Shown here piece after piece: positions 1-7,170 of a stretch of DNA of 64,000 nt (its first letter is position 1; every line of letters begins with the position of its first letter). Below the pieces are notes generated by a model. That model made no database searches. It saw only the letters and a list, made by a program, of their open reading frames with translations, and had not been told where the DNA came from. The position numbers were made by a program, and so were the translations under genes. Source of the DNA: Herbiconiux sp. (GTDB lineage: Bacteria; Actinomycetota; Actinomycetes; Actinomycetales; Microbacteriaceae). The stretch covers positions 1 to 64,000 of the forward strand of contig NZ_JAHFUW010000003.1 of the NCBI RefSeq assembly GCF_023264855.1. The letters run 5' to 3'.

Positions 1-1108
1 TGGCCGGTCTGCCGTTGCGCTCGTTGCGGCCGTCAAGGGGCCGGTCGTTGAGCCGCAACATGCGTAAACGAAGATTGGCTGCGACAGGGAAGAAGGCATC
101 ACCAGCAAGTTCGATGGTTCCGCTACCTGACCGACACATGTCGCAATCGTCTGCCCCGTGAGACTGGATTGGCTTGATTCGCGCATCTCGCACGGACTCG
201 ACGACCACTGGATCTCGGTTTGTCAGATCGCAGAGAATCTTGCCGCACTGGTCGTCAGGCATTGCCTCCGACAAATAGAAGATTGTCGTGAGCTCATTCG
301 ATGATGCAATCTGTTGGTCTATAAGCAGCTGTGCCAAGGAACTGGAAGTCGAACTTGAGATCACAATTCGATCAGCAGCGGTGATGCGCGCCAGCCCAAT
401 TTCATACTGTTCGTAGCCACCAAACGAATCGATATCTAGACAAAGGGGAGTGGGCGACAAACGTGAGGCAAGGTCCTTTGTAGCCGCGAGCCCGGGGAGG
501 ATACCGCTGGTGTCCGCAAATAGTCGCGTCCCATCCTCAAGAGCGAGAATCCTCAGAAGTGCAGCACCAACAAAATAAGCGTGCTGCGTCCGCGCCACCG
601 CTTGGGAAGCTCTAATGAACTGGGCCGCGTGGCTTCGCCCAGGCTTTACATAATGAAATCCCGCACCGGCGCTTGCGAGGGAGTCGGTGTCTCGGAATAT
701 TTGACGCAGGCCATCAGAAGCTACCCTTCTGATTACTGCGTCGTCCACCTGCAATGGCTCATCCACGCCGACGTGAGGCGGCACGAGTGACTCTTCATTC
801 CATTTGCCATTTATGTCTACTGAGAACGCACGAAAAAGCGTCTCAGATTCGAAGCTGCGAAGTCTCATATCGTCAAGTGCCCAGAGGGCCATGTTCAGAT
901 CATGAAGATCGGCGGGGTATACGAGCCAGATCTCGGCGACTTCTGGTCTAGGGGCAGTGAACTCGGCCAGCTTGCTGACATGATGCCGCGCGGGTTCGAA
1001 ACGTACGCCGGCCCATCTAATAGCTACAGTCGACCTATAGCCGTCTTCACGATGGATGTCTGTCGTGTAAAGAAAGCTGTCTGAATCGACGTAAGTCCTC
1101 GTGTTCAA
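1..1108 (-). CDS. Unidentified protein, 3' end beyond the window
   Basis: An open frame of about 369 codons runs to the left edge without a stop. The likely start is TTG at 1108, whose TTGA overlaps the TGA of the upstream ATPase gene by 4 bp, so the two are translationally coupled. The protein is mixed alpha/beta. Near residues 215-300 it has alternating hydrophobic strands (ALLRILAL, DRIVISSS, LTTIFYLS) that weakly recall a phosphoribosyltransferase-like Rossmann core, followed by a Cys cluster (DDCDMCRSG). I do not recognise the family. The pairing with a GHKL ATPase next to a ubiquitin-like operon suggests an accessory, possibly defence-related role; this is inference from context. Confidence 0.7.
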   Translation of the reverse strand, partial: MNTRTYVDSDSFLYTTDIHREDGYRSTVAIRWAGVRFEPARHHVSKLAEFTAPRPEVAEIWLVYPADLHDLNMALWALDDMRLRSFESETLFRAFSVDINGKWNEESLVPPHVGVDEPLQVDDAVIRRVASDGLRQIFRDTDSLASAGAGFHYVKPGRSHAAQFIRASQAVARTQHAYFVGAALLRILALEDGTRLFADTSGILPGLAATKDLASRLSPTPLCLDIDSFGGYEQYEIGLARITAADRIVISSSTSSSLAQLLIDQQIASSNELTTIFYLSEAMPDDQCGKILCDLTNRDPVVVESVRDARIKPIQSHGADDCDMCRSGSGTIELAGDAFFPVAANLRLRMLRLNDRPLDGRNERNGRPA

Positions 1109-2476
1109 AGGGCGTCACCGACTTGCCGGTACCCCAGTGGGACAAGGAAAGTGACGTCAGTCCCGACACGTGGACCGACTACGAATTCCTCTTCGCTGCT
1201 GGGCAACCAATCGAAGAATTGACTTTGTCGCACTTGCCCACGTTCATCAAGAGGCGCGAATGGGTTCTCGACGAAGTCGCGTCGGATCTCTAGATTTCCG
1301 GTGCGAATCACCATGTATCCGCGTACGTTCGTCAAGATCTGTTGGACGCGAGGCAGTCCGATGTTTTCCAAGGCTTCTGTGGCTCACTCTGATGCTCTTC
1401 TCAAGTGCCTTCATCAAAAACTGAACCTCGTTCTTGTCATCGACCGCGTCGTTCCCGAGTGCTCGCGCGGCGGAGCGCGCTAGTCCTATCCCGCTATCTA
1501 TGACAGATACAACTCCTAGACGCACCGAGTCAGAGCTCGCATCGTGCAGGAGGTTGCCCAGGTAGCCAGACAGGTGTCTCTCGTCCTGTTCGAGGTCGGG
1601 TAGTTTGAGCGTCGAGAAGTTAACGGCGTCAACGCGTACGATGCGACACCCGCGACCACTTAGCCCGCCGCGTTGGGTGAGGGTGTGCCACTCGGTGTTC
1701 TGTACGAGTTCGAACAGCACTTCACCGAGCTGATCGGAAACGTCTCGACCAGACACGGAGCTGTCGTGAGCGTGGAGCATCGAGTCTGGATTCGGTGACA
1801 ACCTGCGTCGAATCACCGGTTGGAACGCTTTATCGCTGGGTGATAGGGGGTGGCTGGAGGGCCACGCGATCCGCGTGATATGCGTAGGATCTTCGGGCGG
1901 AACGCCTACCTCGCCCTGTGCCCGCCACGGTTTCCGCAATCCGTCTGGCTGCTCACCGTCGGGCCATATGTCGTGATAAAGGGTGCGAGCTTCCTCTTCT
2001 ATTGCTTGTCGGCCAGCCGTCATCGCGTGGAGATCTGGGCTAGATGCCAATCGTGGAAGGTGTGTCGGCAGTATCACTGCTCCGTGCGACCCAGGGGCTA
2101 GGTCGCTGAACGAATTTCGCTGTGCCAATGCGCTCGTTGCACACTCTTGTGCGTTCTCGCTGACGTCGATTCCATCTGATGTCCTAACCGCTTCAGCCAA
2201 AATCACCGCAGTTACGAAATACTCCGAATCTTGAATGGCATCGAGTAACCCGCCTAATTCGGCGTGCGACCATGGAATCTCCAGCACGGTGTGGGAGGTC
2301 ATCTGGCCCCACGTCATAATTGCTTGAAGAACCGAGCCAAATATCAATGGGTGCAATTCTGTGACGACCTTCGGCATCCGCAGAATAGCTATCTCGTCCG
2401 GCGCCAGCGCCTCAATGGACTTATGAAACCGGGTCAGTTGAGTGCGAGTTGGCTTTTCTGACAGCTCAAGTAACAA
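1105..2476 (-). pseudogene. GHKL-type ATPase gene broken by a one-base frameshift
   Basis: TTG start at 2476 sits 5 bases after a strong ribosome site (AAAGGAGG). The N-terminal 230 residues are of unknown fold. The C-terminal part carries Bergerat-fold ATPase signatures: N box (LFELVQNTEW), G1 box (VIDSGIGLA) and, in another frame, the G2-like stretch NIGLPRVQQIL. The frame carrying the first two boxes would run on to 1247 as nonsense, and the third box lies in the frame that ends at 1105. Removing one base from the run of four T (1364-1367 on the plus strand) restores SLGNIGLPRV and joins the frames. This is either a real inactivating mutation or a homopolymer sequencing error. The downstream gene overlaps its restored stop, which favours a recently intact gene. 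Confidence 0.7.
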
Positions 2477-2560
2477 CGACGCCTCCTTTGGCTGAGGTGC
2501 CGGCTACTCCGCCTCCGTATCCTGCCCCCTACGGATATCTATAGCACAAGCGAGTCTGTC
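2477..2560 (-). promoter_or_regulatory. Possible promoter and ribosome site of the ATPase gene pair
   Basis: Read on the minus strand, a TATAGAT hexamer-like box lies near 2537-2545, about 60 bases upstream of the TTG start, and an AAAGGAGG ribosome site lies just before the start. No convincing -35 box is visible, so only the ribosome site is firm. Confidence 0.3.
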
Positions 2561-2854
2561 GACTGGCGGGCGGGTATGCCGGAAAGACGGCGCGTGTGCG
2601 CATCGTCAGCAGCTGCCCGATGCGAGCGCTTTCCTAGCGCCAATCGAGTGAGCTTTGGGTGGACTCACCCAGCGAACTATGCGTGGTTGGTTGGTCACCG
2701 GCTGACCGTCCATTCAACGCGATAGGCGATCGAATCGCCGTGAAGCGCAGCAACTCGATCATGACTAGTCGCAGTGGGGTGGCCGCCTCGTCGAGGATCG
2801 GGTGCCTCCGTGTTCTCTCGATCCGAGACGCGGCCACCTGCGACACGTCGCAGA

Positions 2855-2904
2855 GATCGCGGGCGAACCCAATGATGTCGGCTGCGAGGAGGTCGGGCTA
2901 CTCG
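2855..2904 (-). pseudogene. Relic of epoxide hydrolase C-terminus
   Basis: Positions 2873-2899 are identical over 27 bases to 14203-14229 in the intact epoxide hydrolase gene, and similarity extends about 20 bases further. In the homologous frame it reads PDLLAADIIGFARDL, against PDLLAADITAFSRDL at the end of the intact enzyme. No other part of the gene is present here. It lies at the downstream border of the ubiquitin-like operon. Confidence 0.75.
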
Positions 2905-2926
2905 CACGGTGCTAGAACGCTGACTC

Positions 2927-3883
2927 CTATGTCAGCAGCGAGGCGTAGCTACCCTCGAATAGCTTGACATCGTCGCTATTCGAGGAGGTGATCTGAAGGC
3001 AATAGAGACGCCAGTATCGGAGCCAAAGCTCGTCGTTAGGGGCGATGTAGGTCACGTTGAGACCGACCTTGTGTGAAGCTTCGTGAGAAATCATCTGCCC
3101 ATGGGAATGCCACTTCTTTGTGTTGCTCAGGTCTCTGGCGATGGCCGTTGCTTTACGGGACTCTTTGACCATTGCGGTCTGCAGGAGCGCGATGGCGATA
3201 GAACGCGAACGCGTCGTCATGCGCTCCAGTTTTCGCACGACAGCGGGTTCCATCTTCGAGAGCATGAGCTGGGAGACGGGGTCGCTGGGGTCTTTCTTCA
3301 ACAACTCGGAGTGAAGGTGGAACGCGTCGAGGTAGCTCTGAGCAGACAAAGACTGCGGGTGGCCGTTGGAGTCGGGTAGCTCCACCTGGGGGTCGATGAC
3401 ACCTAGCTCGGAGGAGTCAGACATAACGATGACATTGGCTCCGAGAGCGATCAGCGTTGCGGCGCTCTTGGCGAAGTCCGGCACGATCACCCGGACTGGG
3501 GCGTCGCCCGCGCGCTTACGAATAAGGGTGATGAGTTTTTCGGCTGCGTCGATGTCTCCACCAGGTGAATGGAGCAACAGGTCGATAGGTGACCCGGGGG
3601 TGATGTTATGGAGCAGGTCCACCATTGCGATGACATCTTCCCGGACAATCTGGCGGCGGGGCGAGACATAGCAGATAAGGCTGGTGTTAGTTATGTCCTC
3701 AATCTCCCTAATCAGGCTCTGCCGTGCGTAGCGGGAGGCGTTGACTGCCGTGTAGAGGGGTGTTCTTGAAGGGATGCGGGGTGCGGGGGTCGGATCCGGG
3801 TTGGGGACCGGAGTAGGTACGTAATTTCCAGGTGTGGAAACGCCGAAGGTGGGTGACGTCGGCTCGGGTTCTGTTGTGGTCAT
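2927..3883 (-). CDS. ClpP/SDH-type serine protease of the ubiquitin-like operon
   Basis: The chosen ATG at 3883 shares its A with the TAA stop of the upstream gene (TAATG) and gives 318 residues; a longer in-frame extension only shadows that gene. After a proline-rich segment (residues about 8-42) comes a ClpP/SppA-fold domain of the SDH-protease class. It has an oxyanion-type HSPGG (105-109), nucleophile candidate Ser140 in AKSAAT, and ELGVIDPQ (159-166). The C-terminal 120 residues are helical. There is no signal peptide or membrane segment, so it is cytoplasmic. As last gene of the conjugation operon it probably trims the ubiquitin-like precursor or reverses conjugates. The fold is visible in the sequence; that role is inferred, with support from my recollection of related Bub operons. 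Confidence 0.85.
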   Translation of the reverse strand: MTTTEPEPTSPTFGVSTPGNYVPTPVPNPDPTPAPRIPSRTPLYTAVNASRYARQSLIREIEDITNTSLICYVSPRRQIVREDVIAMVDLLHNITPGSPIDLLLHSPGGDIDAAEKLITLIRKRAGDAPVRVIVPDFAKSAATLIALGANVIVMSDSSELGVIDPQVELPDSNGHPQSLSAQSYLDAFHLHSELLKKDPSDPVSQLMLSKMEPAVVRKLERMTTRSRSIAIALLQTAMVKESRKATAIARDLSNTKKWHSHGQMISHEASHKVGLNVTYIAPNDELWLRYWRLYCLQITSSNSDDVKLFEGSYASLLT

Positions 3884-4221
3884 TAGTCTTGCGGTCCCCT
3901 TCGTTCGACCCACTGGATGTGTCCGTCTTTGATTATGTAGTGGCAACGTCCAGCGCGACTGCGTTCGTCCACGCTGGGAAACAGAGTTAATGGCATGCGC
4001 GTCGTGATTCGCCACCTCGGTGAGTGGTCGACGTCGAGGTTCAGCATGACGAGATGACCTTGCCGGCACGGGCAGCTGAACATCAGCCACTTCTCCCGCT
4101 CCGAGGTGCTCACGATTGTCGCGTGCCGCTGGGGAAGGGCTTCGGCGACGTCACTGACCGAGGTGGCGTGTCGGTCTGCTTTCCAGCATCGCCAGTGTCG
4201 GAGTCGATTCAGGAGGCCCAA
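3883..4221 (-). CDS. DUF6527-like small Cys/His protein of the ubiquitin-like operon
   Basis: 112 residues from a TTG start at 4221, overlapping the end of the JAB-E1 gene by 13 bases and leading directly into the protease gene. The conserved-looking core has SCPCRQGH around residue 49, a PRWRI strand, TLFPSV, then RCHYIIKDGHIQWV near the end. That is a likely zinc-binding Cys/His set on a small beta fold, as I recall for DUF6527 proteins found in bacterial E1/E2/Ub-like operons. Its biochemical job is unknown; substrate recognition or an E3-like adaptor are possibilities only. The start is uncertain because the ribosome site is weak. Confidence 0.7.
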   Translation of the reverse strand: MGLLNRLRHWRCWKADRHATSVSDVAEALPQRHATIVSTSEREKWLMFSCPCRQGHLVMLNLDVDHSPRWRITTRMPLTLFPSVDERSRAGRCHYIIKDGHIQWVERRGPQD

Positions 4222-5585
4222 TTCAGCCCCAGGAAGGTATCGCGGTCGGGCCCGGGCTGGCGATCTGCGGGGTTGCAGTAGTGGCCTGGCCGAGGGTTCT
4301 CGATATTGGCGCGAATTGCGCGATCGTGAATGAACAGCAGCACTTCAGAGGGAGGAGGGCTCTCGCCGTAGCCAACGAGGCGCTCGAGGAACTCGCCAAC
4401 GGCGGACGCCGCGACGAGGGTAGTGAAGGCCACGACAGCTGGCTCTACGCCTGGCAGAGCAGGGGCATAACCTTCTTTCTCGAGCTTTTCTTGCTGTTCG
4501 GTGGAGCGCACCTCGGCTTCAGCGAGAGCGACGTCGATGCGGTCCCTGCACATGAGACATGCGGCACTGGGGTAGATCGTGGTGACCCGTCCGTAGATGC
4601 CCGAGATGATGTCGTAATTGTCGGAGTGGATTTGGATTCCGCAGTCGATGACCGGTGTGAGGTAGAAGTAAGGGAGTCGAGAGAGGCGGAGCCGTCCGGC
4701 ATTGTCATCAGTACATCCAAAGACGACATCGGCACGCAAGAGTTCGCGGGCGACATTCTCTGACGTGATAGCCCCCCGGATGCGGCGGGTTGAGACCCCC
4801 TGGGCGATGCGCTTGAGGTGATCACCTACCACGTCGACTTTGGGGTGCCCGACGTCGACCGGGGTGGACCCATACACGCGTGTGGTGTTGGAATCAGACA
4901 GTTCATCGGGATCGATTAGAATGAATGATCTAACTCCGAGCCTGGCCAATTGCTCGGCCACGGCCGAACCGGTGCCACCAGTGCCGACGATCGCAATAGT
5001 AAGGTCGCTGATCGTCGTCTGAATGCCATCACCGAATGCGCGGATATTGCGATCGAACAGAGCGTTGCTAGTAGCTCCCGGGGTGTTGTAGCTGTTGAGG
5101 AAGCTCCACCTGTCGCCGGCCGTGGAAACTCTGATGATCGGGCCTTCGCAGGCGCCGCTAATTGCTCCTGTGAAGGCCAGCGTTCCATCCGCGTGGCTGA
5201 TAACGAGGTAGCCATACACGTCTGTCTCTGTCCGTTCTGCGAAGAGCGGCTCGAGCTGTTTATTGACGTGTTCGTCGTGACGGCTCGGGCGGGGGACAGC
5301 ATGGTTCCCTGGGTGGCTGTGGACCCAGATCGCGACAAGCCCAAGGGTGCGGGCCTGCTTGAGTGCATGGACGTAGCCGTCGGATGTGATCTGGAGGGAA
5401 CGATCTGTGCGCACCTCGTAGGCTTCGTCGGGAACGTCGACGACTGACGTACCGATGAGCAGAGAGTTGTTCTCATCGACAGGAACCAGGTGGGCGAGAA
5501 GGACGGCCCCGGTCTCGACCGGGCTGCTCGCCATGGCGAGCAGCCCGTCGTGGAGTTCCGGGGTCAGGCGGAGTGTGATGTTCAT
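4209..5585 (-). CDS. JAB/JAMM peptidase fused to ThiF/E1 adenylating enzyme
   Basis: 458 residues in two domains. Residues 1-150 form a JAB/JAMM metalloprotease: Glu24 in ETGAVLL, then HSH (89-91), Ser101 and Asp104, an HxH-x9-SxxD version of the zinc site. Residues 190-420 form an E1/ThiF adenylation domain: GTGGTG (201-206), ILIDPDE, the arginine of NTTR, lysine in GHPKVD and CTDDNAGR (291-298). CLMC (343-346) and HYC (435-437) could bind zinc as in other E1-like proteins, and no separate cysteine stands out as catalytic. It should activate the ubiquitin-like protein's C-terminus with ATP, while the JAB half can remove or process it. The gene overlaps the E2-like stop by 4 bases and the next gene by 13. 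Confidence 0.92.
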   Translation of the reverse strand: MNITLRLTPELHDGLLAMASSPVETGAVLLAHLVPVDENNSLLIGTSVVDVPDEAYEVRTDRSLQITSDGYVHALKQARTLGLVAIWVHSHPGNHAVPRPSRHDEHVNKQLEPLFAERTETDVYGYLVISHADGTLAFTGAISGACEGPIIRVSTAGDRWSFLNSYNTPGATSNALFDRNIRAFGDGIQTTISDLTIAIVGTGGTGSAVAEQLARLGVRSFILIDPDELSDSNTTRVYGSTPVDVGHPKVDVVGDHLKRIAQGVSTRRIRGAITSENVARELLRADVVFGCTDDNAGRLRLSRLPYFYLTPVIDCGIQIHSDNYDIISGIYGRVTTIYPSAACLMCRDRIDVALAEAEVRSTEQQEKLEKEGYAPALPGVEPAVVAFTTLVAASAVGEFLERLVGYGESPPPSEVLLFIHDRAIRANIENPRPGHYCNPADRQPGPDRDTFLGLNWAS

Positions 5586-5962
5586 GCTGCTGCGGTGTCC
5601 AGTTCATTTCGGAGGAGGCGCACGTAGCTCTCGAGTCCATCGACCCCGGAACGCCATGCTGCGGGGTCGAGGTGGCGGGACCACCGCTGCCAGCTGCGGC
5701 CGTCGATCGTCTCGACGACTTCGGTTGCTGGGATCGCACCGCCGTTGACCGGTGTGAGATGCGGAATGATCCACCACATGTCCGGCGGGGTGTCGGGGTA
5801 GCTGGGCGAGAGGCGGAACAGAATGCTCGCCGTGCGAGCGTTGAGCCCATGGGGGATGGGAAAGTTGAGTAGCTCGACGTTCAGCATCCCGCCTTCCTCG
5901 AACACGCGGTAGTTGATGCCCGCGTGTTCGAGGAAGAGGCGGTCCGGGGTGGCGAGTATCAC
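5582..5962 (-). CDS. E2-like conjugating protein without cysteine
   Basis: 126 residues resembling the prokaryotic E2 family E (Prok-E2_E) associated with multi-ubiquitin operons. The core strands LNVELL and ASILFRL are followed by the E2-like SPSYPDTPPDMWW, then GRSWQRWSRHL (88-98) and a C-terminal helix. The whole protein contains no cysteine, so it cannot use the usual thioester. Ser90 and Ser95 sit where the catalytic segment would be expected and are candidate acyl acceptors. It overlaps the ubiquitin-like gene and the JAB-E1 gene by 4 bases each, implying coupled synthesis. Family assignment is from pattern; the serine chemistry is inference. Confidence 0.8.
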   Translation of the reverse strand: MILATPDRLFLEHAGINYRVFEEGGMLNVELLNFPIPHGLNARTASILFRLSPSYPDTPPDMWWIIPHLTPVNGGAIPATEVVETIDGRSWQRWSRHLDPAAWRSGVDGLESYVRLLRNELDTAAA

Positions 5963-6420
5963 TCGTGGCTCCCGGGGTTGATCCGGCCGGGAGCGGTGAA
6001 GAAGCGAGTGCCGTTCTTCAGGCGAATCACGTCCTCGTCCTGCACCTTGACGTCGCGCTTGTCGGGCACGTCGAGCCAGAGGTCGCGATCTGCTGGGACG
6101 TCGGGACTGGGCACACTCCGGAGTTCGGCGCCGGTCATCTTTCGCTCGTAGACCTCGTAGTCAACGCGATCGATTCGGATCGTGACGGCCTCGATCTCGC
6201 TGAAGAATCGGAGTCCGTCGACGATGTCGACGGTTGCGGTGTCATCCAGCTTCTCGTCCTGTGCGTCATCGATGTCGAGCCAGAGGTGTTCTCCCTCGGG
6301 CACAGGCGGATTGCGCAGCGCCTTCAGTTTCGCAACGGGCGTGGGCCCTGAGGCGGTCTTGTAGGGCTGGGCATCGATATAAATCGAGACCTTATGGCCT
6401 CGCTCTTCGGGGTTGTTCAT
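5959..6420 (-). CDS. Tandem ubiquitin-like protein (multi-ubiquitin family)
   Basis: The ATG at 6420 follows GAGGAGG at good spacing and gives 153 residues; an open extension upstream to 6501 crosses the promoter and is rejected. Two beta-grasp repeats are evident. Residues about 9-74 contain VSIYID...HLWLDI...GLRFF, and residues about 78-142 contain VTIRID...DLWLDV...GTRFF. The protein has no cysteine and ends APGRINPGSHE, with Gly150 followed by a three-residue tail, so trimming before activation is plausible. As first gene of the operon it is the probable modifier conjugated by the downstream enzymes. Target proteins are unknown. Confidence 0.88.
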   Translation of the reverse strand: MNNPEERGHKVSIYIDAQPYKTASGPTPVAKLKALRNPPVPEGEHLWLDIDDAQDEKLDDTATVDIVDGLRFFSEIEAVTIRIDRVDYEVYERKMTGAELRSVPSPDVPADRDLWLDVPDKRDVKVQDEDVIRLKNGTRFFTAPGRINPGSHE

Positions 6421-6520
6421 CGTGTCCTCCTCGGACGGTCGGCGGATGGTGTATTGATACCATGATACCACACCACCAAGATGCCTAGCAATCAGTGACA
6501 AATGGTGGCATACTTGATCT
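6421..6520. promoter_or_regulatory. Divergent promoter/operator between ubiquitin-like operon and RHH regulator
   Basis: The 100-bp gap contains a direct repeat GATACC-AT-GATACC within a longer inverted repeat TGGTGT-N18-ACACCA (about 6448-6477). A further similar motif, ATGGTGGCAT, lies near 6503-6512. The repeats overlap the expected core promoter of the leftward operon, as is usual for ribbon-helix-helix operators. Binding by the adjacent regulator is inferred. Confidence 0.5.
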
Positions 6521-6724
6521 ATGACGGGACAGAAAGCTATGACAATTCGCCTATCGGCCGAGCAAGCCGATCAGCTCGAGACTGTTGCCAGTGTCGAGAA
6601 CCAGCCAGTCTCAGATGTGATCCGAGCGGCCATCGCGAGCCATATCGACGCCGTTAGCAAAGATGAGAAGTTTCAAGCGGGGCTGAAGGAGCGCATCGAG
6701 CGCGCGCAGGGCCTGCTGCGCTAA
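6521..6724 (+). CDS. Ribbon-helix-helix (CopG/Arc-type) regulator
   Basis: 67 residues. MTIRLSAEQADQLE forms the DNA-contacting beta strand and first helix, and QPVSDVIRAAIASHID the second helix; the rest is a charged helical tail. Translation may start at 6521 or at the internal ATG at 6539 (MTIRLS). It is transcribed away from the ubiquitin-like operon and followed by a strong terminator, so it is a self-contained regulator. By family and position it probably represses the shared promoter region. It could also be an orphan antitoxin; no toxin gene adjoins it. Confidence 0.85.
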   Translation: MTGQKAMTIRLSAEQADQLETVASVENQPVSDVIRAAIASHIDAVSKDEKFQAGLKERIERAQGLLR

Positions 6725-6735
6725 CGCTCGCCACC

Positions 6736-6777
6736 AAAGGCCTGCTGCTAACTGCTAACTGAGGGCAGGCCTTTTTT
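6736..6777 (+). terminator. Intrinsic terminator after the RHH gene
   Basis: Perfect 10-bp arms AAAGGCCTGC (6736-6745) and GCAGGCCTTT (6765-6774) are followed by a T run. The site lies 12 bases after the stop codon. It is a textbook rho-independent terminator, and a poly-T one is uncommon in this GC-rich window. Confidence 0.9.
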
Positions 6778-6825
6778 ATGCTCGATCTTCATAGATAGCG
6801 ATCGACAGAGCGCTCGACCTCGGTG

Positions 6826-7165
6826 TTCAGGAAGACGGAACTGGACGTTCTCCGACGTAAGGCGCAATTCCCACGGCGAAGCGACCTCCGCCGCGCTCTC
6901 GCCGGTATCGCAATGCCGCGAAGTCCGTCGCGAGTGGACTCGATGCGGCCTTGATCTCGATGCCGCCGATGTCGCGGCGGTGGTCTTCGAGAGTGATGTC
7001 GCCCTTGGACCGTCAGCGTCGCTGTCGTGGAGCAATCGGGCCGCCTTCGCATGACCACGCTCGCTGCGCGAGCTCATCCGAGACGATTCGCTCAGTGAGG
7101 CCGCCGGTTAGTGCGGAGGAGGCCAAGAGCGACTTCGCGGTCGCATCGATCGTGGTGGCTAACTC
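6826..7165 (-). pseudogene. Relic of a DUF4143-type ATPase C-terminus
   Basis: Across interrupted frames the minus strand reads LTGGLTERIVSDELAQRAWS, then ARLLHDSDADG, then GDITLEDHRRDIGGIEIKAA and DFAALRYRRERGGGRFAVGI. This is the usual C-terminal succession of AAA-ATPases with a DUF4143 nuclease-like domain (IGIEVKA core). Stop codons and frameshifts separate the pieces and the whole ATPase half is missing, so it is a decayed fragment. Confidence 0.6.
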
Positions 7166-7170
7166 TCCGT

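Larger units (their letters stand above)
2477..2926. other. Intergenic stretch between ATPase pair and ubiquitin-like operon
   Basis: Apart from the epoxide hydrolase relic at 2855-2904 and the ribosome site near 2485, no gene is recognisable here. Short open frames on both strands lack ribosome sites and family features. Confidence 0.5.

Noticed and set aside
2927-4090. Longer N-terminus for the SDH-type protease
   Set aside because: The extra 69 codons read through the DUF6527-like gene in another frame, and the TAATG junction at 3883 gives a clean start.
2927-6420. Assignment as BilABCD-type anti-phage system
   Set aside because: The E2-like protein has no cysteine and the operon has a SDH protease and DUF6527-like gene, which do not fit the four-gene Bil layout as I know it.
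5959-6501. Longer ubiquitin-like protein starting at 6501
   Set aside because: It would cross the repeats and promoter area, while ATG 6420 has a strong GAGGAGG ribosome site.
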